Of a stretch of DNA of 64,000 nt, positions 54,111 to 64,000 are shown piece after piece. The position numbers and the translations under genes are program-made. Origin of the DNA: Campanula takesimana (Eukaryota > Streptophyta > Magnoliopsida > Asterales > Campanulaceae). Position 1 is the stretch's first letter. Each line of letters begins with the position of its first letter. The stretch is from contig JAOWBW010000250.1 of assembly GCA_026119855.1 (NCBI GenBank), forward strand, positions 372,001 through 436,000, given 5' to 3'. The notes beneath the pieces are model-generated. The model was not told the origin of the DNA. It ran no database searches and saw only the letters and a list, made by a program, of their open reading frames with translations.

Positions 54111-54400
54111 AAAGGTGGCCGCCTGGCCATGATTGAAGCCGGCGACAAGAGTGGCCGCGTGGCCAAGGTCGACGCGTAGCAAGGTTGGCCGCGTGGCCAA
54201 TTTTGCTGGCTGACTTGATTCTTAAGCTAGGGTTTCTGCATGGTTTTAAGGAAATCATTTATTACCTATTTTGATAGATTTTGTCATAAATGAGATATTT
54301 CGGGAATCCGGGACAAGTCTTTGCAAGGTTTCTAATTCCTATAAAGTCCTTGTATTTTTGGGAAAGTCCTAATAAACTCATTTCGGGTCGGGTACTAACA
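54111..54400 (-). repeat. Element B 5' LTR, distal (U3) fragment
   Basis: Contains the GGCC boxes with intact CpG (GTGGCCGCGTGGCCAAG, GTTGGCCGCGTGGCCAA) and the LTR start (- strand TGTTAGTACCCGACC). Followed by TSD GCATG. Confidence 0.93.
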
Positions 54401-54852
54401 GCATGGATGACTTACTCAAGGAGATTAAGAAGGCCACTCCTACTTACCGATACAAGGCCGCTTCCAACTCCACAAAAGAGGCCTCGGTCAACGCCGTCAC
54501 TATCGACAAGGGGAATTACAAAAAGGTTCCTCCACCCCAAGGGAAGAAGTCCCGAAATGACCGTGTCTACACGCCTCTCCAAGGCATGACTCAAACCGAA
54601 GTGTTCGAAGTCCTCAAAGCAAAGGGTCAAGTCACTCCCGTACAAGGGTACCAACCCAAGACGGTCCACCCCAATCATGCTCACCACAAATATTGTGGCT
54701 ACCACCAATATAGTGGCCACACCACCGAGGATTGCTTCGTTCTCCGCAATGTAATTCAAGATCTCATAGATAAGAAAGAATTTGTAGTGGCTAATGGCGA
54801 ACATGTCAATGTAATAGAGATAGTAGAACTCAAGGGAAGTACTAGAGAATAG
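54401..54852 (+). pseudogene. Element 1 gag, C-terminal part
   Basis: Continues the gag frame after element B (MDDLLKEIKKA is in the same frame as the end at 32353). It includes the conserved MTQTEVFEVLKAKGQV segment and one CX2HX4HX4C knuckle (CGYHQYSGHTTEDC), then ends at a TAG at 54850-54852. Element A has two knuckles and no stop here. In Ogre-type elements a stop separates parts of gag-pol, so the stop could be ancestral rather than damage; a frame change follows it. Confidence 0.85.
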
Positions 54853-54880
54853 GAAAAAGAAGCAAGATGGGAACGTCAAC

Positions 54881-57800
54881 ATGCTAACTCGATCCGGTCG
54901 AGTCATAGCAAGCAACCCTTCCACTTCCGCACCAAGCTCCTCTTCTCAAAGGCCGCAAGCTCGCGACACTCCCGAAGATCCTCTACTTGTCCAACTCAAG
55001 AAAACTCAAGCCAACATCTCTATTTGTCATCACCTTTGCCGATATGGACCTTCCACCATTTGGTTCCGATCACAACGAGGCTATTTACCTCAAGGTACGA
55101 GCAAGGGGGAGGCCCATCTCAAGAGTCTTAGTGGACGGTGGTTCCGCACTCAATCTCATGCCTGGCAGAATCATGGGCATACTGGGGCTTAAGGATTCCG
55201 ATTTAAAGCCTTCTACTCAAGTAATCCGAGGTTATGACAGCACCGCCCGTATAGTCATGGGTATGATCGAAATAGACATCGAGTTTGGGAGCATGGTCAT
55301 GTCCGTTCCATTCCAAGTGCTTGATATCCCGGCCTCGTTCAACTTGCTTTTGGGCCGACCATGGATTCATAGTTCTAAGGCCGTCCCGTCAACTCTCCAT
55401 CAATGTGTCAAGATCCGAAATGGTGATGAAATAGTGACCGTCATGGCCGAAAACGTCACTATCCACAGAAAAGGTGAGCCCGTCCACCAAGTTCAGCACG
55501 GTCTACCAGACTCCACTCTCTCCGGCGTCTCAATCAACGCCATTGACAAAGAAGGGGGAAACGGATCATGGACCCCCAGCAATCACAAAGGCCTCCGCAT
55601 GATGAGGAATATGGACTACTTCCCTGGTTTAGGCCTAGGGAAATATCAACAAGGAATCCTACATCCTCTGTAAGTCCCATTTGTCAAGAACACATTTGGT
55701 TTGGGGTACGAGCCTTTCAGAGGGGACTTGAAACAAGAGCAAACGATCAAGAATGAAAAGGCCCGAGCTCGTAGAGAAGGCCGTCGTTATGAGGTCCCTA
55801 ATCTAAGGCCTTACCGCAAGACGTTGAATTGTTATTTTGTCCGCCAAGGGGAAGACGTTCCATACATGATCTTTCCCGAGCCATGGGTTAACAATAAGGG
55901 TGTCAAAAAGCCCGGTCTTGAAATCTTCTCCGATTGTGAGATCCAGAAATCCGAAAGGGAACCAACTCCCATGTCGTCCCGTGAATGGTGGGGAAGGAAG
56001 GTGACTATAGAGTCCGAGACAGAAATCATCGTGGGGGAAGAACTGACAGATTTAGCCTCCATGTTCGAAGAGCTTGCCATAATGAATGAATGCCAAGTTA
56101 ACGCCATCCACGACACTGTCATCAAGAATAAGACTATCAGTGAGATCCCGCCAAGCTCCGAGCCGATCAACAATTGGTATTCAACAAAAGGGCCCGTGGT
56201 ATCCGAAGAATTCTTAGTCCAAGAAATGGGTTGCATACCCCGCACAGCAGCAAAAGAAGAGCGGCTCACACTTACGTTCGAGTCCGAGAGTGTCTCTAAT
56301 ACTCTAACCCAAGAGGATTTGGAGGCCATAGCCGAGCGTGTGTTTCCTTTCTTTGCTAATGAAAAATTTGATATTTCTGAGTACCCTGAGATTGCAAACA
56401 TCATAAATGATGAATTAACTAATAATGAACTTAACGAACAAGTTAATAACGATTCAAATTATGATGAAATAGACCACGAAAACACAACATACTTAAATGA
56501 ACTTGCTCAACAAGTCCGTAGTCGTGGTGAGAATGGTCCAGAGGCTGACGAAGAATTGCATGTTGTTAATCTGGGTACCGAAGAAGAGCCAAGAGAAACT
56601 AAGATCGGAATCTTCTTCAAGGGGGACGACAGAGACAGATTGACTGCACTACTACGGGAGTTCGTGGATGTGTTCGCATGGTCATACAAAGACATGCCTG
56701 GTTTGGACAGAAAGGTAGCGGAGCACAGGATTCTGATCAGAGAAGATGCCAAGCCAGTAAAGCAGAAGCTCAGAAAGATCAATCCAGAATGGTCTCTGCA
56801 AGTCAAGGAAGAGATTGAGAAGCTCCTCAGTGTGGGTTTCATCAAGGTTATCGAGTATCCGACATGGTTAGCCAACATCGTGACAGTCAGAAAAGCAAAC
56901 GGCAAGGTTCGAGTTTGCGTGGACTTCTGGGATTTGAACAAAGCTTCCCCAAAGGATGATTTTCCACTCCCTAACATCGACATGCTGGTCGACTCCACTG
57001 CTGCCTATGAGGTTCGCTCTTTCGTGGATGGGTTTGCCGGATACAATCAGATTCTCATGGCCGAAGAAGATCAACATAAGGCAGCCTTCAGAACACCGTG
57101 GGGTACCTTTTGCTAGACAGTCATGCCATTTGGGTTAAGAAACGCTGGGGCTTCCTACCAAAGAGCCGTGACAGACTTGTTCCACGATATGATTCACAAA
57201 GAAATCGAGGTCTATGTGGACGACATGATCATTCACTCCAAAGGGACCGATGGTCAACATTTAATCGATCTTCGCAAGTTCTTCGAAAGGCTTCGTCAAC
57301 ACAAGATGAGGCTCAACCCTGCAAAGTGCGCGTTCGGGGTTATCCGAGGCAAAGTCCTTGGTTATATGGTCACTGAAAGGGGAATTGAAGTAGACCCCTC
57401 CAAAATCAAGGCAATCATTGACATGCCTCCTCCAAAGACGCAGAAAGAGATCAAAGGTTTCATGGGCAGACTGCAGTACATCAGTCGGTTTGTGCACCAA
57501 CTCACTTCCATGTGCGAGCCAATATTCAAGCTACTCAAGAAGAATGTGGCTCTAGAATGGACCGACGCATGCCAAGAAGCCTTCGACCAAGTGAAGCATT
57601 ACTTGACATGCCCTCTTGTCCTAGTTCCGCCGCACAAGGAGAAGCCTATTTTGCTCTATCTCACTGTCAATGATGAAGCCCTAGGGGCTATGTTAGCACA
57701 AGAGCAACGAGAGTCCACAAAGGAGAACGCCATTTATTTTGTCAGTCGCTGATTCCAAGGGGGCGAAAAGAACTACTCTGTTTTAGAAAAGTCATGTGCA

Positions 57801-59825
57801 GCATTGGTTTGGGTCACTCAAAAGCTCAAGCACTACATGGAAACTTTTCCGATCAAGCTAGTAGCAAAGGTGGACCCGCTCCGCTACATCTTCGAGAAGC
57901 CTTTCATGTCAACAAGAATAGCCAAATGGTACTTCATGCTCGCCGGCTACGATATCACTTACGTCACACTAAAATCCGTCAGGGGGAAAATGTTCAGTGA
58001 CCAGCTTGCCGAATTCCCGTGTGACGAAGTGAAGGGGGAAGACGTACAGTTCCCCGACGAGCATTTAATTTGTACTGCAACCGAGGAAAATAAGTGGCAA
58101 CTTTTTTTCGATGGCGCCGCCAATAAACACGGCTTTGGTATAGGAATATTGCTTGTTGATCCAAAAGACATCTACACTCCCATTGCCATCCGTCTGGAAT
58201 TCGAAGCTACCAACAACATTGCCGAGTACGAAGCATGCATAGCAGGGCTCAAAGCAGCTCTCGAAAGAAACGTCACGGAACTAGAAGTATTCGGCGACTC
58301 TTTGCTCCTTATCAATCATCAATCGGGTAAATGGCGAACCCAAGACCCGACTCTCCAACAGTATGGTCAGCACCTTGAAGAACTGGTTGAACAATTCCAA
58401 GAGATCTCTTTCACCTACCTGCTAAGGGATAAAAATCGCTTCGCCGATGCACTGGCCACCATAGCTTCATTAGTCGAAATGCCCAAAGGGAAAATGGTGA
58501 AGCCTTTCAAAATTGCCCGAAGGAACAGTCCGGCATACTGCATGAATATCGAGATCAACGAAGTTCAAACAAACCCTCCGTGGTATTCGGATATCATGAA
58601 TCTCCTCAAAGATGGCATTTATCCCGAGAATAGAAATAAGAAGTATCAAGCGGCTCTGCAAAGGCTAGCCTCTCGGTACGTACTGATTGGGGACCGAGTC
58701 TATAAAAGGCACCACGACGGGATCAATCTCTTATGCGCCAATGAGGCCGAAGCTCAAGAGATAATGTGTGAAGTGCACGAAGGAGAGTGTGGACCCCACA
58801 TGAATGGGTTTATGCTAGTCAAGAAGATACTCCGCATTGGTTACTATTGGAGCACTATGGAACGAGACTGTATCGAGAAAGTCAAAAGGTGTGCCAAATG
58901 CCAACTCCATGCTAATCTGCAGCATGCTCCACCCTCGCAGCTTTACAACATGGTCACACCTTGGCCTTTCTCTTGTTGGGGGATAGACATCATCGGTAAA
59001 GTCCATCCTACCGGAAGCAATGGGCAGTCATTCATCCTAGTGGCCGTCGACTACTTCACAAAGTGGGTCGAAGCACAAGCCTATCGGACCCTCAACGCCA
59101 AGAAAGTGGCCGAATTTGTAAAGATTAATATCATGTGCCGATACGGCGTGCCTCATGAAATCATTTCCGACAACGGCTCTCACTTTGAGAAGGAAATGGA
59201 TGCACTTTTGGTAGAATACAAGACCACCAAGCACAAGTCATCTCCTTACCGTCCCCAAGCAAATGGCGCGGTTGAAGCAGCAAATAAGACCATCGAGACC
59301 ATCGTTAAGAAAATGACCTCAACAGGAAGGGATTCCCCCGAGAAGCTACCATTGGCATTGTGGGGCTACCGCACATCAATACGGTCAGCAACGGGAGAAA
59401 CTCCTTATGCGTTAGTCTATGGTTCTGAAGCCGTACTCCCAATCGAACTTGAAGTCCCATCTCTACGGGTCCTCCTCGAGAATCAAGTCAACGAGGTCAA
59501 CTGGATGCAAAGTCGATACGAACAGCTAGCCTTACTCGACGAGAAAAGGTTAAGAGCAATCGAACGCACAAGGGCGTATCAGCAAAGGATGGCAAGAGCT
59601 TTCAACAAAAAAGTGAAGCCTCGAAACATCAACGTAGGAGATTTGGTCTTAAGACAACATCCTCCTAATGCCATGAATCCTCTGGGAAAATGGGGACCCC
59701 GATGGATCGGTCCGTACGTGGTAAAAAAGATACTAAGCGGCGGTGCAGTCCGGCTTGTGGATTTAGATGGTGACCAGCTGCCAAAGGAGGTCAACCTCGA
59801 CAAGCTCAAGAGGTTCAACGCTTAA
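54881..59825 (+). pseudogene. Element 1 protease-RT-RNase H-integrase (three in-frame stops)
   Basis: The LTRSGRV stretch (54881) precedes a frame change near 55015; from there one frame runs to 59825. Protease with D-G-G-S near 55134, G-patch (GLGLGK) near 55630, an AT-rich Asn/Asp linker (56340-56500), RT with YVDDM at 57213, RNase H about 57640-57960, second RNase H from 58096 (FFDGAANKHG to ADALATIAS), integrase zinc finger about 58777-58905 and core residues D (58985), D (59170), E (59274). Stops: TAA 55671, TAG 57114, TGA 57750. RT motif VDFRDLN is VDFWDLN here (codon 56928), compatible with C-to-T decay of a CGG. Closely parallel to element A but not the same subfamily. Not functional as it stands. 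Confidence 0.92.
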
Positions 59826-59863
59826 TAAACAAAGACTATAAAAAAAAATAAAAAAATCGCTCG

Positions 59864-59893
59864 CTAGGTTGAAAACCCGCAAGGGCGGCCTAG
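59864..59893 (+). other. Post-pol GNRA hairpin, element 1 copy 1
   Basis: CTAGGTT pairs with GGCCTAG (a compensatory A-T to G-C change relative to element A copy 2); inner CCC/GGG with GCAA loop. Confidence 0.65.
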
Positions 59894-59927
59894 GCAAAAA
59901 TTAGAGCACGTGCAAAAAAGAAGCCAG

Positions 59928-59957
59928 CTGGATTGAAAACCCGAAAGGGCGGTCTAG
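59928..59957 (+). other. Post-pol GNRA hairpin, element 1 copy 2
   Basis: CTGGATT pairs with GGTCTAG through one G-T wobble; inner CCC/GGG with GAAA loop. Confidence 0.6.
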
Positions 59958-60016
59958 GCAAAAAACAGGGTGCACACCAAAAAAATAAAATAAAAAATGG
60001 TCTTTGTTTGTTTGAA

Positions 60017-60053
60017 CTACGGAGACCTGAGCCTCCCAACTGGAGGAACGTAG
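60017..60053 (+). other. CTACG/GACCTGAG hairpin motif (element 1 post-pol)
   Basis: CTACG/CGTAG outer stem, inner stem CCTCC/GGAGG; flank CAACCTTCGGGTGCGGTCT is shared with other copies. Confidence 0.65.
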
Positions 60054-60233
60054 GCAACCTTCGGGTGCGGTCTAAAACATATCAAAAATACCCAATTCAC
60101 TTCAAATAACAAAATGCAATTTTTATTCATTCAATGAATCATTCAAATCATTACAACGGATTTATTGAGCAACAAGAGACATCAAAATACTAAATCCTAA
60201 AACAAAGTGGTCTAACTGCAATCTCTTAGGGTA

Positions 60234-61634
60234 CTAAGAAAAATCCAATTTTCTCTTAGCCTTCAAAGGACCACCCGATCGTCTCTCAATCCTTTTCTTC
60301 CCGGATAACGGAGGAGCACTAATACGCACCGAAACCCTCTGTGTTGCGGCACGTCTATTGGCATAAAAGTCATCCAAAGGAGTACCAAAAGGGTCAGCAA
60401 GAATGTTACTCGAATCAGCAGCGGCCTCCCTATATCTCAAAGCGCTGCTAGGCTCAAAACCCTTTCCCAACAACTCGGCACGAAGCACATCAACCCAAGT
60501 AATGCCACGATAAAGGGTGCCAAATAAATAATCCAAGTAGATCTCGGGAAAGAAGACACTCCCCCGATACAGAGGAGCAAAAGCCCAGCGGTCGCGATCA
60601 TCTCCCCAAGCTGACTGAAGCTCACTCGAGAAGTCCGGACCCATGTAAGCAACTGGACGAAGCATTCCGCCCCTCGGAAAAGGAATTATCTGTTGGCGAC
60701 CGAACTGCCGCAGAACCCGCTCTGGCTGGTAAAATGAAGAATCTCTCAAGCCGGGTACAACCACGTGCTGAAAACCAGGAGTCCATTCCACAAAAGGACG
60801 AAGACCCCAAGAAGGAGGGCACCACTCAATATTGACAGTTATCCGAGAGGCAAGGAGTTCCTTCCAACCATCTTCAGATAAATCCCGGATCAACAGCTTC
60901 CTCCTATGAACAGCAAAGGGAGACAAATCACCATCCGGGGAATAAATCTTGAAGTGTTCTCGGAGCCATATGGTCAAGAGCAGAGGGCTTCTCCGACACA
61001 TCTTGCCCTTCCTATGTAACTCATCAAGTCCGTGCAACGTCTCCCCTACAATAAGAGGGATTACACTAAATTGTTGCTCCTTGGCTTGCAAAATAATCTC
61101 AGCCAACTGCACATCCGCAGTCCCGAAGGGTGTAACAAGCAGTATTTCACTAAAAAGACAAGCGGCCATGGCATTCCTTTTGAAAGATTGAACCACTGGG
61201 TCCTCCTAGTGTAAACTGAAGAACATCGGCAACTCAGTTATGTCAATCACAGTACCGTGCAACATCTCCCTCACGTCCTCAACAGGGAGATTCAGTAACT
61301 CAACCCAAGAGTCAATGGCACCACGGTGATATTTGGGGACGGCAATCCGACCGGCCAAAGGCATGCCAAGAATGGCCCCAAAATCATCAACAATCAGCAC
61401 CATTTCATTAGCTGAAAAGTTGAAGGTATGGCTGTCACAATCCCAGAAAGCCGCGGCAGCTTTCAACAAATCCCAATCCGGCTTCAACGTCCGCAAAGTG
61501 AAAAGAACACGGAACCCGAAGTCTTTAATGAAGGACTTCTTGGGATAGGTCTTGAAAGAATACACAAAAGTGCCCAAGTCCTTTTCATAACCACTAATAA
61601 CCTTGGCATCAAGAACAAAAGAATTAGAAGCCAT
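60234..61634 (-). pseudogene. Antisense plant mobile domain gene of element 1 (one in-frame stop)
   Basis: ATG at 61634 (MASNSFVLDAKVISG), reading opposite to pol for about 466 codons to 60234. One TAG at 61206-61208 splits it into 142 and 320 codons in the same frame; a CAG-to-TAG change would explain it. PMD features: AAAFWDCDSHTFNFSANEM, DDFGAILGMPLAGR, then VIPLIVGETLHGLDEL, LLTIWLREHFKIY and YQPERVLRQFGRQQIIP; the C-terminus is Lys/Arg-rich (GKKRIERRSGG, KAKRKLDF), possibly nuclear-targeting. Single exon, unlike PMD2. Position and orientation equal PMD1 of element A. A TATAATA box (61731-61737) and GC palindromes (61786-61868) lie upstream. Role unknown. Confidence 0.83.
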
Positions 61635-61730
61635 GGAAAATGTTGATCACAAGCAAAGTTGAGCAATAATATGATGTTCAAAAATGGCAGAAAGGAGCTG
61701 TGAGAATCAAGTGGTCGAACAGAAGATGAT

Positions 61731-61737
61731 ATTATAG
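61731..61737 (-). promoter_or_regulatory. Putative TATA box for element 1 antisense PMD gene
   Basis: GCTATAATATC on the - strand, about 97 bp upstream of the ATG, comparable with 90 bp for PMD1. Confidence 0.45.
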
Positions 61738-61785
61738 CTGTTGGGGTTTCTTTTGGCCAGCAAATGTCAAGCCCGGAATTCCGCC

Positions 61786-61868
61786 TCCCAGACGCGCGCG
61801 CCACCCGCCAGCGGTCTGCAATGCGCACGCGTCCCAAGCCCACAGAAGAAAGCGCGCGCCTCCCAAGT
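61786..61868 (-). promoter_or_regulatory. GC-rich box cluster upstream of element 1 PMD gene
   Basis: GACGCGCGCGCC, ATGCGCACGCG and AGCGCGCGCCTC boxes, of the type found in the element 1 LTR promoter, 50-130 bp upstream of the antisense TATA. Confidence 0.55.
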
Positions 61869-62572
61869 CTAGACCATTTCAGAAAAGGCCTCGTCAGAGA
61901 TCTCCAGCCTAAATCAAGATACGGCCCCTGTCCTCGGACACCCAGTTGGGCACACCTTCTTCTGGTCCGCCCTTAAGACATGTCAAAAATTGGAAATAGG
62001 ATAGAAACTCCCACTCAAAAGTAGGCTGTCCTCCTCCAGATTCCAAACTCCCTAAGTTCTGTCACGGGTGACATACCCCCCTCAAGGGTCAATCTCAACA
62101 TTTCATCCCCAGCAGGAACATTTTTCTGGTCGCGATCAACTGTGCCCGCACCCCACAATTCAAAAAAGTCAAGTGTGACTCCAAGTGGCACGAGACTCCA
62201 AAGCAATACCTCATCAACGAATTTCACTAACGGATTCGTCCCCAAAGGTTCATTAACGGCCTCTTCAAAGGTTCACTAACGGCCTCTCCAAAGGTTCACT
62301 AACGGCCTCATCAATGAATTTCACTAACGGATTCATCCTCAAAGGTTCACTAACGGCCTCATTCAAAACATTCAGCCAGCAGGTTCACCTAACGGATCAT
62401 GCCACCCCCTCTATCAACAAAAACCGCTCACACAGGGAGCGCACCACTATCTCTCGCAATTTCAAATTCCTGCTTTCATCGAGTCTTTGCTTTTTCTTGG
62501 TAATGTCCTCGGCGGGTGTTTTTAACTTTCGTCGACGCGTTTTGCTTTGCAATCCACGTCGCCGAGGGGCTC
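61869..62572 (+). other. Element 1 3' untranslated region
   Basis: No gene. It contains a tandem array (62220-62370) of about 26-bp units around TTCACTAACGGCCTC, then CACGTCGCCGAGGGGCTC directly before the LTR, the probable polypurine tract, nearly the same as in elements A and B. Confidence 0.7.
62220..62370 (+). repeat. Short tandem array, AAAGGTTCACTAACGGCCTC units
   Basis: Five to six degenerate units of 22-28 bp. No strong inverted repeat was seen in these units, unlike the other arrays. Confidence 0.75.
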
Positions 62573-63568
62573 TGTAGACACCCCGCCTTGGACCGCTCAC
62601 CCCGATTGCACATTTGATTTTGGGTTTCTCCCCATTTTAAGTGTTTCTCGTTAGTTTTTGTCACTTCCGTTAAGTCCCTGACTGACTTCGTTAAGTCCAG
62701 GGACTAAACTGAATAACAGGGCTGACTTTCTAGTCCATTCTGTCAAAATTGCCTTCTCTGAGTCACGCGCCTCCGACAGGAGGAGCCAGGCGCGTGCGCC
62801 TCCCGCCCCCAAAGCAGGAAGCGCGCGCCTCTGGGCGTCAGTTACAGATTTCTGGCCAGGATTCTCTCCCTTACTCAATTTACAGGATTTTGCCCGGGAA
62901 GAATTTCTTGGTGACTGAGTTTTGGCACCAAAAATACTTCTCTTTCACCTATAAAAACCTCTCTTTACCTCCATTTTCAGGGATCGAAAACCTTAGACCT
63001 TGGACCTTGGATCTTTTACTCTAAATTTTACAAAGAAGCCAAATTTCTTACCTTCAAGGCATTTTCAAAGGCATTCATCAAGAAGTGTTTGAAGTCTCTC
63101 GAAGACTAGGTAAAAACCATTTCCTCCCTCTTCTCGACCTCATCTCTTTTCTCTTTCTTTTTTGTTTTATCAAAGTGCAATCACCCAAATCATTTTGGGA
63201 CATGACTCTAATGATCACCTCATCTCATTGAGGTCGGTTAAGGAGTTATCTCCTACATTCCAAACTCTATTTTAAACCCCCTTTTTATGATTTAAAGAAG
63301 AAGAAGAAGAACATTACCATTTATGTAAATTTTGATCAAGCAAGACTAACTTTAGTTGGACGAGATGGGTGTTTCGGTACTTCCCATCTCGTAATATAAC
63401 CCCCGAACCTCAAAACAAAGAATCTCTGTTTTCGCAATCAAACTTAGGCTATTATCAATAGGTTTTTCTTATGTTCCTCAAAACATAGGCGGCGACTCTA
63501 AAAACAAGTTAGACATCCTAGGATAACTCACCGCTCTAGCCAAGCCGTGGTTCCCCAGGGTATCTACA
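62573..63568 (+). repeat. Element 1 3' LTR (996 bp)
   Basis: Full-length match of 3298-4286, with TATA at 62950-62955; followed by TSD CCATC (63569-63573). Confidence 0.95.
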
Positions 63569-63573
63569 CCATC

Positions 63574-64000
63574 ACAGACAGCCACAGAGAAACGCAAACT
63601 CCGTCTGATGAGTCGACGAGGCAAAGAGGTGTTACAGCTCTGTTTCAAATTGATGGGCCATTCACCAAGGTGACCAACCATAATGAAAGGGTGGAAGCTA
63701 CCCGACCCCCAGATTGTAACCAAGGATTTCCCCCTCCATCTCATCAAATTACCGAGACCTCCATTTCTTCGCCCCAACACGCCGTCGTCCACAACGAGCC
63801 TCTCGCCCAAATCCTCCTCACTCTACCTAGCCCCAAATCCACCATCTCCCATGGGACGCCTCCTATAAAACCCCAAGCACGATCCACTCAAAAGGCCCGC
63901 AAACCACTATCCACATCGGTTACGTCCCTAGCATCATACTCACAACACTTTTCCGATCGTATCCCTTCTTGGCTTGATGCCATCAACCAAGTCACCAGAG
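63574..64000 (+). pseudogene. Element 0 ORF, continuation after element 1
   Basis: In phase with the ORF that was cut at 3297, this stretch is open for 142 codons to the window edge. Ser/Thr/Pro-rich with a PPIKPQARSTQKARKP basic patch and SWLDAINQ near the end. No recognised domain; probably the variable N-terminal part of gag. The true end lies outside the window. Confidence 0.6.

Larger units (their letters stand above)
32354..54400 (-). mobile_element. Element B: pol-less Tat-like retrotransposon, about 14.2 kb without its guest
   Basis: Inserted on the - strand: 5' LTR at right (45343-46228 plus 54111-54400), 3' LTR at left (32354-33530), TSD GCATG at 32349-32353 and 54401-54405. LTR termini, primer site and terminal purine tract match element A, so A-type enzymes could mobilise it. 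The internal 11.8 kb has a gag remnant but no protease, RT, RNase H or integrase; it consists mainly of tandem arrays. By eye LTRs differ at about 2%. It fits the class called large retrotransposon derivatives (LARDs). Confidence 0.9.
59826..60233 (+). other. Element 1 post-pol spacer
   Basis: No gene. A-rich tract (59840-59856), two GNRA hairpins (59864-59893, 59928-59957), a second A-rich tract (59978-59997) and a CTACG hairpin (60017-60053), in the same order as element A. Confidence 0.75.
3298..63568 (+). mobile_element. Element 1: Tat-like Ty3/gypsy retrotransposon, about 12.4 kb without nested guests
   Basis: LTRs at 3298-4286 and 62573-63568 share termini TGTAGACACC...GGTATCTACA and are flanked by the 5-bp TSD CCATC (3293-3297 and 63569-63573). 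The internal region contains a primer site, leader, gag (31449-32353 plus 54401-54852), pol (54881-59825), an antisense PMD gene (60234-61634) and a 3' purine-containing tract. It is interrupted by element A (TSD GACTG) and element B (TSD GCATG). LTRs differ by roughly 20 substitutions plus a 7-bp repeat by eye, making it one of the oldest insertions after element 0. Confidence 0.93.

Overview
The window is plant (angiosperm) repetitive DNA. I see no host gene, tRNA gene, rRNA gene or CRISPR array. Everything that can be assigned belongs to LTR retrotransposons inserted into one another. Evidence for a plant: Tat-lineage Ty3/gypsy polyproteins with a second RNase H domain, plant mobile domain (PMD) genes, a Ty1/copia element with an initiator-tRNA-Met type primer site, and GC-rich CpG sites that have decayed as methylated DNA does. 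The species cannot be told from this sequence.

Nesting, with 5-bp target-site duplications (TSDs) read directly. Element 0 (Tat-like) enters from the left: LTR end at 862, primer site 864, leader, start of an ORF at 3088. Element 1 (3298-63568, TSD CCATC) sits inside that ORF; the ORF resumes at 63574 in the same frame and stays open to the window edge. Element 1 (about 12.4 kb without its guests) carries two insertions: element A (5521-31333, TSD GACTG, + strand) in its leader and element B (32354-54400, TSD GCATG, - strand) in its gag. Element A has a Ty1/copia element (21673-30213, TSD ATTAG) in its 3' LTR. Element B has a gag-only element C (46229-54105, - strand, TSD GGGAC) in its 5' LTR. 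By-eye LTR divergence is lowest in the innermost elements (C, then copia, then A) and highest in B and element 1, as nesting requires.

Coding content. Element A has an intact gag-pol of about 2,461 codons (gag with two CHHC knuckles, protease, G-patch, RT, RNase H, second RNase H, integrase), followed on the opposite strand by two PMD genes: PMD1 (frameshifted) and PMD2 (four exons, three GT-AG introns). Element 1 has the same plan with a broken gag, a pol with three in-frame stops, and one antisense PMD gene with one stop. The copia element has a complete gag-pol except for one frameshift and a lost zinc-knuckle Cys. Element B has lost pol and is mostly tandem repeats. Element C has only gag.

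What may be new lies in the noncoding parts: (i) a small hairpin with GNRA loops and compensatory stem changes just after pol, seven copies in three elements; (ii) a second hairpin, CTACG/CGTAG around an invariant GACCTGAG, in LTRs, leaders and 3' regions of all Tat-like elements here; (iii) arrays of GC-rich palindromes upstream of TATA boxes in the LTRs and also upstream of the antisense PMD genes; (iv) tandem arrays in which almost every unit is built on a short inverted repeat; (v) a PBS-like 9-mer inside each Tat-like LTR, 80-106 bp before the true primer site.
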